From assembly GCA_947498055.1 (NCBI GenBank), contig CANMJA010000006.1:62001-126000 (forward strand): a stretch of DNA of 64,000 nt, read 5' to 3'. This stretch comes from an uncultured Tenacibaculum sp. Lineage in GTDB: Bacteria > Bacteroidota > Bacteroidia > Flavobacteriales > Flavobacteriaceae. Position numbers and translations under genes: made by a program. Numbering within the stretch: the first letter of the stretch is position 1; the number at the start of each line of letters is the position of its first letter. The notes beneath the pieces were generated by a model. That model was given only the letters and a program-made list of their open reading frames with translations. It had not been told where the DNA came from and did not search any database. Shown one piece after another: positions 36,185 through 45,394 of the stretch.

Positions 36185-36775
36185 TTAGTGTAATGCTATT
36201 TTAAAAATTTTCATGTAAAGAAATTTATATATTTTATAAAAGGAAACACCCAATAGTATGCCTGACAAATAACCAATCGTTACATCTAATGGATAATGTA
36301 CTCCTAAATAAATTCTACTATACCCAAAAACTAAAGGAAAAAACAACATCAAGTATATAAATTTATATGTTTTTCTTAATAAAAGAATAGTAAATATTGT
36401 AAAAGTGGTAGATAATGAAGCATGACCAGACCAAAAACTATACCCATGTGGTTTGTATGAAAATGGTCTTAAATACTCTTTTAAATCCTCTGTATTACAA
36501 GGACGAATTCTTCCTGTTATACCTTTAACTAAATTTGTAAACTGATCTGAAAAAGCAACAAATATTGTGATAAACAAAAGTGTAAATATTGTTTTTTTAA
36601 TACCAAATTTTTTAGCTATTAATATTAAAACAATAATAAATAATGGAATCCAATTAAGCTGATTCGTTATTTTTAACCATATAAAATCCCATGACTCTAC
36701 ACCTAAATTATTAAGATAAATTAAAAGCTCTCTATCTATAGAGATGATACTCTTTAAAAAACTATTATTTTCCAA
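36185..36775 (-). CDS. PAP2-family phosphatase
   Basis: A 196-residue membrane protein of the PAP2 superfamily. The three phosphatase motifs are visible: KGITGRIRPC (motif 1, near 83-92), FWSGHASLSTT (motif 2, near 114-124) and RIYLGVHYPLDV (motif 3, near 154-165). Five or six membrane spans. Members dephosphorylate lipid phosphates such as undecaprenyl pyrophosphate or phosphatidic acid. Its start overlaps the end of the prolyl isomerase gene by 11 bases. The exact substrate is not predictable. Confidence 0.9.
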   Translation of the reverse strand: MENNSFLKSIISIDRELLIYLNNLGVESWDFIWLKITNQLNWIPLFIIVLILIAKKFGIKKTIFTLLFITIFVAFSDQFTNLVKGITGRIRPCNTEDLKEYLRPFSYKPHGYSFWSGHASLSTTFTIFTILLLRKTYKFIYLMLFFPLVFGYSRIYLGVHYPLDVTIGYLSGILLGVSFYKIYKFLYMKIFKIALH

Positions 36776-37820
36776 CTTTTAAAACTTCTATTTCAAAAAT
36801 AAGGTCTGTATTAGGTTTAATTACAGGCAACCTACCAACTTCTCCATATCCTAAATAACTAGGAATAAACAAACGAGATTTTTCTCCTTCATGTAACATT
36901 TTGGCACCTTCTTTCCACCCTGCTATTAATGGTAATTTAGGATCATTAATTGTAAATGTAAAAGGTTCTCCTTTACCATCTAAACTAGAAGCTATTTTAT
37001 TACCTAAATCATCTAATAACGTATAATGAACTGTCACTGGTAAATCTGGGTTTACTTTTTTTCCAGAACCTTTTTGTAATTGTAATATTTTTAAACCAGA
37101 ATTAGTTGTTTTAGCTCCATCATAATAACCAAACTCTTTTCTAACTCTTTCTTTTGCTTTTGCTATTCTCTTTTTCCTTTCTACCTTTCTAGCTTCAGAA
37201 TTATCTATTTCAAATAAAAATACTTCAGGAGCATTAAATCCTTTTGCCTTCTTACCTACTCTAATTATTTCTACTTTATTAATATAATCGTCCTTAGCTA
37301 TTGTATCCACAATATTTTGACCTAATTTTACTTTACCAAAAATAGAATGCTTCCCGTCTAACCAAGGAGTTTCTTTATGTGTTATAAAGAATTGTGATGA
37401 ATTAGTACCTGGTCCAGAATTAGCCATAGATAAGACCCCTGCACTATCGTGCCTGTGTATTAATTCTCCTTTTTCATTTAAAGGAAATTCATCATCAAAA
37501 CGATATCCTCCATTACCTCTTCCTGTACCAGTTGGATCTCCTCCTTGAATCATAAAATTTTTAATTACCCTATGAAACTTAATCCCATCATAATAAGGTT
37601 TCCCTTTTAAAGAATCTGTAACTTTCGGATTATTACCTTCAGCTAATGACACAAAATTTGCCACTGTCATAGGCATTTCATCTTCGTGTAATTGAATTAA
37701 AATATCTCCTTTGTTAGTTTGAATATCTGCATACAAGCCATCTGTTAAGTCTTTGTATTTAACAGATTTACAAGAAACAATTAAAACTGTAAGTAAAATT
37801 ATTGATTTTATTGATTTCAT
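36765..37820 (-). CDS. Lipoprotein cyclophilin-FKBP double prolyl isomerase
   Basis: A 351-residue lipoprotein (lipobox LIVSC, Cys near 17) with two different prolyl isomerase domains. The first is a cyclophilin, about 30-205, with FHRVIKNFMIQGGDPTGTG and the GPGTNSSQFFI core. The second is an FKBP domain, about 255-350, with VTVHYTLL, GWKEGAKMLHEGEKSRLFIP and GYGEVGRLP. A charged linker joins them. It probably works in the periplasm or at the outer membrane on exported proteins. The combination of two unrelated isomerase folds is uncommon and worth noting. It lies in a run of four isomerase genes. Confidence 0.92.
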   Translation of the reverse strand: MKSIKSIILLTVLIVSCKSVKYKDLTDGLYADIQTNKGDILIQLHEDEMPMTVANFVSLAEGNNPKVTDSLKGKPYYDGIKFHRVIKNFMIQGGDPTGTGRGNGGYRFDDEFPLNEKGELIHRHDSAGVLSMANSGPGTNSSQFFITHKETPWLDGKHSIFGKVKLGQNIVDTIAKDDYINKVEIIRVGKKAKGFNAPEVFLFEIDNSEARKVERKKRIAKAKERVRKEFGYYDGAKTTNSGLKILQLQKGSGKKVNPDLPVTVHYTLLDDLGNKIASSLDGKGEPFTFTINDPKLPLIAGWKEGAKMLHEGEKSRLFIPSYLGYGEVGRLPVIKPNTDLIFEIEVLKVGK

Positions 37821-37879
37821 CTTATTATTTAAAAAAGAAAGACATTAGCAATAAATACTAATGTCTTGATTTCTATTAA

Positions 37880-38680
37880 TTAATGACCGTGTCCGTCTCC
37901 TTTAAAATGCTTATCTCCTGCTCCTCCTTTTGGTGCAGTTGGTGGTGGAAGAATTTCTAATAATTCAACATCAAAAACTAAAGTTGAAAAAGGTTTAATT
38001 TTTGGTAACCTTCCTTGGTAACCATAAGCAATATCTTGTGGTATAAAAAACTTATACTTTGCTCCTGGTTTCATTAACTGTAATCCTTCTATCCAACCTT
38101 TTATTACCTGAGTAACACCAAATTCTGCAGGTTGCTTTCTTTCTACAGAGCTATCAAACACATCTCCGTTTATCACAGTTCCATGATAGTGTACCTTTAC
38201 TCTATCTGTTGGTTTAGGTGCTTCTCCTTTACCTTCTTTCTCTACTATATATTGTAAACCACTAGCTGTAGTAACAACTCCAGACTTAGATTTATTATCT
38301 ACTAAAAATTGTTCGTTCTCTTTTTTATAATCAGCATATTCTTCTTCTGCTTTTTTCTTAGCAGCTTCCTCTTGTTTTTTTCTTTGCTCTAACTGTTTTT
38401 TCTGAAAATACGTTCTTAAAATGTTACCTGCTTCTTTAGGCTCTATTAAAAGATTTGTAGAATCCGCTCCATTAAGAAATCCTTGCACATACAAAGAAGT
38501 ACTTAATTCTTTTGCATTTGGGTCGGTACCCATCTGAAAACCTGTATTTAAACCTAGTGCATAACTTACAGAATCTATTTCATTTTCAAGTTTCTGTTGC
38601 GTTTTTGACGTTCCTTCATTCTTACAAGCAACCATAGACATACCTACTATCGTTACTGCTAAAAATTTATTTAATTTCAT
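37880..38680 (-). CDS. FKBP-type prolyl isomerase lipoprotein
   Basis: A 266-residue lipoprotein (lipobox SMVAC, Cys near 19) with an N-terminal FkpA/Mip-like dimerisation domain (about 33-130, ending in a Lys/Glu-rich long helix) and a C-terminal FKBP domain. The latter has VKVHYHGTVINGDVFDSS, GWIEGLQLMKPGAKYKFFIP and AYGYQGRLP. It finishes with a Gly/His-rich tail (GDKHFKGDGHGH), not usual for the family, that may bind metal. Closely similar to the next gene, so the two are a tandem duplication. Confidence 0.93.
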   Translation of the reverse strand: MKLNKFLAVTIVGMSMVACKNEGTSKTQQKLENEIDSVSYALGLNTGFQMGTDPNAKELSTSLYVQGFLNGADSTNLLIEPKEAGNILRTYFQKKQLEQRKKQEEAAKKKAEEEYADYKKENEQFLVDNKSKSGVVTTASGLQYIVEKEGKGEAPKPTDRVKVHYHGTVINGDVFDSSVERKQPAEFGVTQVIKGWIEGLQLMKPGAKYKFFIPQDIAYGYQGRLPKIKPFSTLVFDVELLEILPPPTAPKGGAGDKHFKGDGHGH

Positions 38681-38764
38681 TAATTTATGTTTTGATTTGA
38701 TTAATTTAAATTAGAAAAAGCAAATGTAATAGTTTCTAATTTTTTATGTGTTTAAATTTTAACT

Positions 38765-39496
38765 TTATTTGATTTCTAAAAGTTCTATCTCAAAAATAAG
38801 TACTGAAAAAGGTTTGATTTTTGGCATTCTTCCTTTAAAACCGTATGCTAATTCTTGAGGGATAAAAAATTTATATTTTGCTCCTACTTTCATTAATTGT
38901 AATCCTTCTCCCCATCCTTTAATTACTTGAGTAACTCCGAACTCGGCAGGCTGTCCTCTTTCTACAGAACTATCAAACATAGCCCCATCTATTAAAGTTC
39001 CATGATAATGTACCTTTACTTTATCTGTTGTTTTAGGAGTTCCTCCTATTCCTTCTCTTATTATTTGATACTGTAAACCACTTGCTGTAGTAACTATTCC
39101 TTTTTTAGAGGCATTATTTACTAAAAATTGCTCATTTTTATTTTTGTAATCTGCATATTCAGCTTCTAATTTCTTTTTCTCTTCTTTTCCTTTGTTTTTT
39201 CTTACTTCTTCTTGTTTTTTCTGAAAATACTCTCTAACAATAGTTTCTAAATTCTTCTCTTCTATTAATAAATTAGTTGATTTTATACTATTCAAAAATC
39301 CTAACACATATAAATCAGTATCTATCTCTTTGGCTATAGGATTAGTTTTCATTTGTAAAGCAGTACTAGCTCCTAAGGCATAACTTACAGAGTCTATTTT
39401 TTTTAACAAAGGTTTTTCTTTCACTACCAACTGTGCTGCACAAGAAAAACTAATAAAAATTACTCCTAAAAAAAACTGTAATCTATTTACTTTCAT
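38765..39496 (-). CDS. FKBP-type prolyl isomerase lipoprotein, paralogue
   Basis: A 243-residue lipoprotein (lipobox SFSC, Cys near 19) built like the preceding gene: Mip-like N-terminal helices, a charged helix with EEKKKLEAEYADYKNKNEQF and an FKBP domain ending IPQELAYGFKGRMPKIKPF. It lacks the Gly/His tail of its neighbour. High similarity over the whole length shows a recent duplication. The start overlaps the end of gldI by 14 bases, so this copy belongs to the gldI transcript. Confidence 0.92.
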   Translation of the reverse strand: MKVNRLQFFLGVIFISFSCAAQLVVKEKPLLKKIDSVSYALGASTALQMKTNPIAKEIDTDLYVLGFLNSIKSTNLLIEEKNLETIVREYFQKKQEEVRKNKGKEEKKKLEAEYADYKNKNEQFLVNNASKKGIVTTASGLQYQIIREGIGGTPKTTDKVKVHYHGTLIDGAMFDSSVERGQPAEFGVTQVIKGWGEGLQLMKVGAKYKFFIPQELAYGFKGRMPKIKPFSVLIFEIELLEIK

Positions 39497-40034
39497 CTTT
39501 TTTTTCGTTTTTAATATCTATTAAATTAATAGTACTTTTTATGGTTTGATTCATTCTTATTTGGTTTCCGTCTCCTGTAACACCATAGGCTCTATAAGAC
39601 GGAATTATAAACATCATTTTTTCTCCTTTTTTCATTAATTTTACACCTTCTTGTAAACCTGGTATAAAATCTTCCATATCTACCTTATAATCTACCACCT
39701 GATCTTTATACAAAACATTGTTATTTATATCTGTTACATTATAGTGTAAAGTTACTAGATCTCCTTTTTTAACTGTGTTTAAACTCTTTGTTGTATCTTT
39801 TTTAACATAGGCATACCAAAATCCATTTAAAGAAGCTTTATAGACAGTAGTTGTATCTTTTGCTAAATGTTTTTCAATATTCTTTTTTTCTATTTTATTT
39901 AATTTCTTGTTTTGCGCTATAACATCTTTATAGAAATTAGTAGTAGAATGTTTTTTAGGTCTTCTAGCAACAGTTTCGCTACATGCAACAAAAGAAAAGA
40001 GTATTACAAAAAGTAAATAGAAATTATTCTTCAT
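39483..40034 (-). CDS. gldI: Gliding motility-associated prolyl isomerase GldI
   Basis: A 183-residue FKBP-type lipoprotein (lipobox FSFVAC, Cys near 19) followed by RRPKKHSTT and a FKBP domain with LVTLHYNVTDINNNVLY, PGLQEGVKLMKKGEKMMFIIP and SYRAYGVTGDGN. Size, Cys position and neighbours fit GldI, a lipoprotein required for gliding in Flavobacterium johnsoniae, probably through folding of gliding/T9SS components. The start overlaps the NrnA-like gene by 11 bases. Its presence suggests a gliding bacterium, in line with the T9SS signal on the M36 protease. Confidence 0.88.
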   Translation of the reverse strand: MKNNFYLLFVILFSFVACSETVARRPKKHSTTNFYKDVIAQNKKLNKIEKKNIEKHLAKDTTTVYKASLNGFWYAYVKKDTTKSLNTVKKGDLVTLHYNVTDINNNVLYKDQVVDYKVDMEDFIPGLQEGVKLMKKGEKMMFIIPSYRAYGVTGDGNQIRMNQTIKSTINLIDIKNEKKDESK

Positions 40035-41052
40035 ATGAGTTTAATAATTGTTGCTGATAGTTAGGTAATAAAGATATGAAATTAGCAGTAGTGTCTTTTA
40101 ATGACATTTCTGATTTCCCTCCGGAAGCATTATCATGTCCACCACCATTAAAATGTGATCGTGCAAATTTATTCACTGAAAAACTACCTTTAGATCGAAA
40201 AGAAATTTTAACAATTCCTTGTTCTCTATCTTCAATAAAAATAGCTGCAAAAACAATTCCTTTAAGAGATAATGCATAATTTACAACACCTTCTGTATCT
40301 CCTTTTTCGTAATTAAACTTATCTTTTTCTTCTTGAGATAATGTAATAAAAGCAGTTTTAAATTCTGGTAATATTTCTAAATTCGTTAATGCTTGCCCTA
40401 ACAACAATAATCTACTGTATGAATTTGAGTCGTAAATATTACTGTGTATTTTGTCGTTCTTAGCTCCTTTATCTATTAAATCTGCTATAATTTGATGTGT
40501 TTTACTGGTAGTAGATCTAAAACGAAACGAACCTGTATCTGTCATAATTCCTGTATACAAGCAGGTTGCTATATTTTCATCTATAACATCCAAACCTCCT
40601 TCCATTTCTATAAAATTATATACCATTTGACAGGTAGAAGACATAGAAGTATCTGAATACATATAAGTAAAATCATCTGGTTGTTGATGATGGTCTATTA
40701 AAGCAAAATCATTTTCATACTTTTCTAATGTATTTTTCATGTCATCTCCCACTCTATGCAGTGCATTAAAATCAAGTAAAAAAACAATTTCCGATTTATT
40801 TAATGCTTTTACACTTTGATTGTTTTGACGATCAAAACGATATACTGTTTTAGACCCAGGAACCCAATGTAAAAAATCTGGATATTCATTTGGCATTAAA
40901 ACTTGTGTTTTATGCCCTTTTTTATCTAAATAATGTTTCAATCCTAGTGTAGAACCAAGTGCGTCTCCATCTGGATTTCTATGTCCAATAACGACAATGT
41001 TTCTTGGTGTTTTTAGGTAGTCTAAAAGTTCTTTAAAATTCTTTAAAATCAT
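40024..41052 (-). CDS. DHH-family phosphoesterase, NrnA-like
   Basis: A 342-residue DHH/DHHA1 protein. Motif I is GHRNPDGDALGS (about 22-33), motif III is LIDHHQQPDD (near 119-128), and the C-terminal DHHA1 domain has SHFNGGGHDNASGG (near 301-314). The family hydrolyses short oligonucleotides (nanoRNA) and, in part, pAp or cyclic dinucleotide products. It is the first gene of the gldI-isomerase transcript. The presence of a PgpH-like c-di-AMP phosphodiesterase elsewhere in the window means a pApA-degrading role is conceivable. Confidence 0.9.
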   Translation of the reverse strand: MILKNFKELLDYLKTPRNIVVIGHRNPDGDALGSTLGLKHYLDKKGHKTQVLMPNEYPDFLHWVPGSKTVYRFDRQNNQSVKALNKSEIVFLLDFNALHRVGDDMKNTLEKYENDFALIDHHQQPDDFTYMYSDTSMSSTCQMVYNFIEMEGGLDVIDENIATCLYTGIMTDTGSFRFRSTTSKTHQIIADLIDKGAKNDKIHSNIYDSNSYSRLLLLGQALTNLEILPEFKTAFITLSQEEKDKFNYEKGDTEGVVNYALSLKGIVFAAIFIEDREQGIVKISFRSKGSFSVNKFARSHFNGGGHDNASGGKSEMSLKDTTANFISLLPNYQQQLLNSYEE

Positions 41053-41133
41053 AAACAGCGAATATACAATTTAATATTCTTTTAAATATTTAATAATATA
41101 GGTTTTGTTACTTTGCAGTTAAATTTAAATCGT

Positions 41134-42138
41134 ATGTATAACATAAAAACTTTATTGTTTATTGTATTGCTTATAAATCAAGCAACAGCACAACAAGACT
41201 TCACTATTGCCTTTGGCTCTTGCAATAAACCATCTGTAGAGAATATTTTTTGGGATGATGTTTTAGAATTAAATCCAAATTTATGGATATGGGGAGGAGA
41301 TGTTGTTTATGCAGATACTGATGATATGCATAAGATGAAAAATGAATACTTGAACCAGCATAACCAAAAAGGATACAAAGAAGTAGTAGAAAAAATTCCT
41401 GTTATGGGTACTTGGGATGATCATGATTATGGTAAAAATGATGCTGGTGCTGAATATCCTATGAAAAAAGAAAGTCAACAATTATTTCTTGATTTTTTAC
41501 AGGTGCCACAAACAGATAAGCGTAGAAAAAGAGAAGGTGTTTACCATTCTAAAACATATAAAACAGACAAAGGTTCTGTTAAAGTTATTCTTTTAGACAC
41601 TCGTTATCATAGAACCAAACTAACAAAAGACAGCACTGTTAGTCAAAAAAAATATATTCCAAGTAAATTTAATGAAGGAACTATTTTAGGAAAAAAACAA
41701 TGGAAATGGCTAGAAAAAGAATTACATAATTCTGAAGCCGATTTTACTGTAATTATGAGTAGTATTCAAGTACTATCTAGCCAACATCGTTTTGAAAAAT
41801 GGGCAAATTTTCCTCACGAGATGATCAAGTTATTTCAACTCCTTAAAACTTCTAAGGTTAAAAATGCTATTTTATTATCTGGAGACAGGCATATATCTGA
41901 ATTTTCTAAAACAATGATAGAAGGTATTAAGTATCCTATTATAGATTTTACATCAAGTGGACTAACACATGCTTACAAAAGATTTAAAAGTGAAGAAAAC
42001 ATGTATCGCGATGGTAATGTTGTATTTACAGAAAGTTTTGGTGTACTTCATTTTAATTTTGATAAGAAAAAAGTTTCTTTTCAAATGCGTGGAAATGGAA
42101 ACAGTATTCTTCAAGAAATAGAACAAGTATATCCTTAA
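41134..42138 (+). CDS. PhoD-like alkaline phosphatase D family protein
   Basis: A 334-residue exported metallophosphatase. I use the ATG at 41134: a longer TTG-initiated version would start inside the likely promoter element TTACTTTG at 41108-41115. The signal peptide ends near residue 20 (..QATAQQ). PhoD-type metal-binding motifs follow: FGSCNKP, WGGDVVYAD, GTWDDHDYG and LSGDRHISEF. Members hydrolyse phosphomonoesters or diesters in the periplasm using Fe/Ca. Length is shorter than classical Bacillus PhoD, as in many marine homologues. Confidence 0.88.
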   Translation: MYNIKTLLFIVLLINQATAQQDFTIAFGSCNKPSVENIFWDDVLELNPNLWIWGGDVVYADTDDMHKMKNEYLNQHNQKGYKEVVEKIPVMGTWDDHDYGKNDAGAEYPMKKESQQLFLDFLQVPQTDKRRKREGVYHSKTYKTDKGSVKVILLDTRYHRTKLTKDSTVSQKKYIPSKFNEGTILGKKQWKWLEKELHNSEADFTVIMSSIQVLSSQHRFEKWANFPHEMIKLFQLLKTSKVKNAILLSGDRHISEFSKTMIEGIKYPIIDFTSSGLTHAYKRFKSEENMYRDGNVVFTESFGVLHFNFDKKKVSFQMRGNGNSILQEIEQVYP

Positions 42139-42139
42139 C

Positions 42140-42169
42140 TTGTAAGTAATATTAAAAAACGTATTTTTG
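42140..42169 (+). promoter_or_regulatory. ndk promoter
   Basis: TTG at 42140-42142 followed after 19 bases by TATTTTTG (42162-42169), an exact match to the flavobacterial TTG-N19-TAnnTTTG promoter, 30 bases before the ndk start. Confidence 0.7.
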
Positions 42170-42199
42170 CGCGAAATTATAATTTAGAAACAAATACAA

Positions 42200-42619
42200 A
42201 TGGCAACAAATAGAACTTTTACAATGATTAAACCAGACGCTGTTGAAAACGGACATACTGGTGCTATTTTAGAAAAAATTAATGCTGCTGGATTTAGAAT
42301 TGTTGCGGTAAAGAAAACGCACATGACTAAAAGAGATGCAGAGGCTTTTTATGCAGTTCATAACGAACGTCCTTTTTTTGGTGAATTAGTTGAATTCATG
42401 ACTCGCGGACCTATTGTTGCTGCTATTTTAGAAAAAGATAATGCTGTAGAAGATTTTAGAACTTTAATTGGTGCTACAAATCCTGCAGAAGCTGCAGAAG
42501 GTACTATTAGAAAATTATATGCTACTTCTATTGGTGAGAATGCTGTTCATGGTTCAGATTCTGATGAAAATGCTGAAATAGAAGGAAACTTCCATTTTTC
42601 TGGTAGAGAAATGTTTTAA
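42200..42619 (+). CDS. ndk: Nucleoside-diphosphate kinase
   Basis: A 139-residue NDK that transfers the gamma phosphate between nucleoside triphosphates and diphosphates through a phosphohistidine. The catalytic His117 is in ENAVHGSDS. The N-terminal [10 protein letters not shown] and the [15 protein letters not shown] block are standard. Full length and alone in its transcript, with its own promoter and terminator. Confidence 0.97.
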   Translation: MATNRTFTMIKPDAVENGHTGAILEKINAAGFRIVAVKKTHMTKRDAEAFYAVHNERPFFGELVEFMTRGPIVAAILEKDNAVEDFRTLIGATNPAEAAEGTIRKLYATSIGENAVHGSDSDENAEIEGNFHFSGREMF

Positions 42620-42636
42620 TAAAAAATATACAGAAT

Positions 42637-42673
42637 AAAAAACTCGTTACCTATATTAAGTAACGAGTTTTTT
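42637..42673 (+). terminator. ndk terminator
   Basis: A perfect stem with arms AAAAAACTCGTTAC (42637-42650) and GTAACGAGTTTTTT (42660-42673) and a nine-base loop, followed by more T residues. It may also serve the gene on the other strand. Confidence 0.9.
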
Positions 42674-42694
42674 TTATTCTAAAAATTAGACTTT

Positions 42695-43912
42695 TTAATC
42701 TTTTTGATTACAAATAGAAGAAGAATTATTCGCTGTAAAATTATTATTACCTCCTTTTAAAGTACAAGCCCTCCATCCTATAATTTCTTTTTCTCCTACT
42801 ACGATACCACAACCTCCACTGTTAGAAACATCAGTGTTTTCTACAGTCACTACAGATCCATCAAAAAGAGTAATATTTGCTTTGTTTTTCACAAATTCTT
42901 GCGCCTCACTACCTCCATAAGAAACTTCACAAAAAGATAATTTGTTAGAAACATTGTTTGTTTTAAAAAACGAAATTCCTTTCCAAGACGGAGATGTTGT
43001 AACTTCCCCTGTAAAAACTATTTTATTGTTTACATCTCCAACTGCGTTTAAAAAAGCATTATCTCCTTCTACTCTAATAAAACCTGCTGGTGAAAATAGT
43101 AGCTTAGCACCTGATTCTATTTTTAAGCCAGTTCTAACATCTATTTTTCCATCTATAAAATAATCGTGAGATTTCCATACATACTCGCTCCCGGAAGAAA
43201 TTTTTGTTTCTCTTACAGAAACTCCATTAAATTTATTATTAGAAAATGTAGTCATTTCGTCTATCATTGCTGCATTTATTGCATCTACTCTTATTGCTGC
43301 TCTCTTATTCCCTTCCAATTTATTATTCTCAAATTTTTGTATCGTAGTACCATTCATAGATACAAGACCAAAACCGTCCGTTTCTTTTATTAATGAGTTT
43401 TTCATGGTCAATTTCCCTTTATTTACTGTTCTAAAAACAACAACAGCCGCCTTAGACCCGTACCAAGTACTACTTATAGGATTACTACCTGCATCTTTAA
43501 TAATTACATGATTTAACTCATTTCTTACATCAGAAGATTCAAACCCTATACCTCTCCAAAATCCCGATACTTGTTCTTCTCCTTGAAATAAAATGGGAGA
43601 TTCTAAAGTTCCTTTGGCAGATAAAAACCCTTCATATACATACAAAGAAGCATCCGATTTAAATGCTAAAGTAGTTCCTGGTTCTATAGTAATAAAACTT
43701 CTTATCTTTACTCTATTTTCTATAATATAATCTACTCCTTCTGCGTGGTTTTTCAGTGTCATTTCTTCTCTTAAGTCACTATCAATTACAATGGCATTAT
43801 TTGTAGAAACCGGATCTCCACTAGAAGGCATTTCATCACCACTACTACAAGCACCAACAATCAAAGCAACAAATGTGCTTACAATTATTTTGTATATTAT
43901 TATTTTCTTCAT
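42695..43912 (-). CDS. Surface lipoprotein with parallel beta-helix fold
   Basis: A 405-residue lipoprotein: signal with lipobox IVGAC (Cys near 22), a short Ser-rich linker (SSGDEMPSSGDP), then short repeated strands with polar turns (IEPGTTLAFKSDASLYVYEG, WRGIGFES, NKGKLTMKNSLI). This pattern is typical of right-handed beta-helix/pectin-lyase-like proteins. No polysaccharide-lyase active site can be recognised. The SGD-rich linker after the Cys resembles surface-export signals of Bacteroidota lipoproteins. Probably exposed at the cell surface. Beside it is a second lipoprotein with leucine-rich repeats. Confidence 0.75.
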   Translation of the reverse strand: MKKIIIYKIIVSTFVALIVGACSSGDEMPSSGDPVSTNNAIVIDSDLREEMTLKNHAEGVDYIIENRVKIRSFITIEPGTTLAFKSDASLYVYEGFLSAKGTLESPILFQGEEQVSGFWRGIGFESSDVRNELNHVIIKDAGSNPISSTWYGSKAAVVVFRTVNKGKLTMKNSLIKETDGFGLVSMNGTTIQKFENNKLEGNKRAAIRVDAINAAMIDEMTTFSNNKFNGVSVRETKISSGSEYVWKSHDYFIDGKIDVRTGLKIESGAKLLFSPAGFIRVEGDNAFLNAVGDVNNKIVFTGEVTTSPSWKGISFFKTNNVSNKLSFCEVSYGGSEAQEFVKNKANITLFDGSVVTVENTDVSNSGGCGIVVGEKEIIGWRACTLKGGNNNFTANNSSSICNQKD

Positions 43913-43994
43913 TTTAATTTCTGGTAAAAAATATTTTTTTTGTATTTATTAAGGTATCTACGATTTTAAGATTAAAATTTCTCACATCAACCCT

Positions 43995-44018
43995 AACAAG
44001 GGGCTTAAACCCCTTGTT
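43995..44018. terminator. Hairpin between the two lipoprotein genes
   Basis: AACAAGGGG (43995-44003) pairs with CCCCTTGTT (44010-44018) around a six-base loop. T-rich flank is better on the plus strand, but the position after the leucine-rich-repeat gene suggests it terminates that transcript. Confidence 0.6.
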
Positions 44019-44041
44019 TTAATTCATAAATATTACTAAAA

Positions 44042-45358
44042 CTAACAGGTAAAATCAGCTGTAAAGTTGATTACTGAATTCAAAAAAGCACATAGTGTTG
44101 ATGATAGTAAAGTTAATTTAGGATTGTTTCTAATATCTACAAGTTTAAGCTTAGATAAATTTCCTAATTCTTCTGGTAAACCTCCGTTTTCTAGATTGTT
44201 GTTGTTTAAATATAAATAGGTTAATTCTGTTAATTCTCCTACTTCTTTAGGTATTTCCTTTAAATCATTAAACTCTAAATCTAATTCTTTTAATTTTGTA
44301 AGTTGGTTTATTTTAGCTGGAATACTTTTTAAATCGTTATCCCAAAAACCTAATAAAGTTAAATTTGTTAGTTCAAAAACCCCCTCAGGAATCACTTCAA
44401 ATTTATTATCTTTTAATTGTAAAGTTTCTAATACACTTAACTGACTTATTGAAGTAGGCAAATCAGACAATTCATTATCTTCTGCATCTAACTCTATAAG
44501 TTTACTTAAACTACCTATACTATTTGGTAAAGCAGTTAATTTATTAAAAGAAACATCTAAGTTTTCTATATTAATTAAATCACCTAATTCTTCTGGTAAA
44601 ACTGATAAATTGTTTCTAGTTATTTCTAATTTTTTTAAATTTAGTAAGTTCCCTATTTCACTTGGTAAAGCATCTACATTTTGTGAATTCATACTTATTT
44701 CTTCTACACTTAAGTCACTATTAATAACCAAAAGACTTGACAATGAATTTTCAATTATCGTTTTATCCGTATCATTCAGTTTCCAACCTTGTATTCCAGT
44801 AGAATTAGGGTTGCTTTTTTGCATTTCATACAAAGCCACCAACTCATCTATTTGCACAACTTCGGCTGCTAGTTTGTTAATGTATTTCACCTCTGTTTTT
44901 AATGTGTAGGTATTTTCTGTTTTACCATCTTCTGATGTTATCTTATATATTACTGGCGATGCTGTTACCCCTCCTAATTCTATTTCTTTATTATTTTCAG
45001 GGCTCAGTGTTGCTTTTTCAGAAAAAACTAAATCTGGTACCAAATTTATTTTTTGATCAATTAGTGAAGGGTCTACTACGACTCTTATAGTTGCTGTAAT
45101 TTCTTTTGTAGCCTCATTTAATTCTGCTGTAATATCTTTATACAGAATAGTGTTTTGAGTTGTTTTAAAATTAAATGCACTAATTATTGCTTTGTCATTA
45201 AGCGTGGGCTCAGGTGGAGTGTCATCCATTATAATTTGATCATCATCTCCTCCACAGGAAATTAAAAACAAACTACTTATTACACATAAATAAAATAGAC
45301 TTTTAAAAGTTCTCACTTTTATGTTTTCCGCTTTCTTAAACATTAATAAAAATTTCAT
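44042..45358 (-). CDS. Leucine-rich-repeat lipoprotein
   Basis: A lipoprotein of 438 residues using the ATG at 45358; a longer frame to 45421 would need a TTG start and would overlap an inverted repeat. Lipobox FLISC (Cys near 35), followed by an acidic GGDDD stretch. An N-terminal beta-sandwich-like domain spans about 55-160. About eight leucine-rich repeats of 23 residues follow (consensus LxxLxxLxLxxNxLxxLPxxI), from about 225 to 420. The C-terminus carries a Cys-rich cap. LRR lipoproteins of this type mediate surface protein-protein binding. Divergent to a hybrid two-component regulator that may control it. Confidence 0.85.
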   Translation of the reverse strand: MKFLLMFKKAENIKVRTFKSLFYLCVISSLFLISCGGDDDQIIMDDTPPEPTLNDKAIISAFNFKTTQNTILYKDITAELNEATKEITATIRVVVDPSLIDQKINLVPDLVFSEKATLSPENNKEIELGGVTASPVIYKITSEDGKTENTYTLKTEVKYINKLAAEVVQIDELVALYEMQKSNPNSTGIQGWKLNDTDKTIIENSLSSLLVINSDLSVEEISMNSQNVDALPSEIGNLLNLKKLEITRNNLSVLPEELGDLINIENLDVSFNKLTALPNSIGSLSKLIELDAEDNELSDLPTSISQLSVLETLQLKDNKFEVIPEGVFELTNLTLLGFWDNDLKSIPAKINQLTKLKELDLEFNDLKEIPKEVGELTELTYLYLNNNNLENGGLPEELGNLSKLKLVDIRNNPKLTLLSSTLCAFLNSVINFTADFTC

Positions 45359-45394
45359 AATTAAATTTATTTGATTTATAAGCGGTAAACCTAC

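Noticed and set aside
41113..41133. TTG-initiated extension of the PhoD-like gene
   Set aside because: The TTG lies within the likely -7 promoter element, and the ATG at 41134 gives a clean signal peptide.
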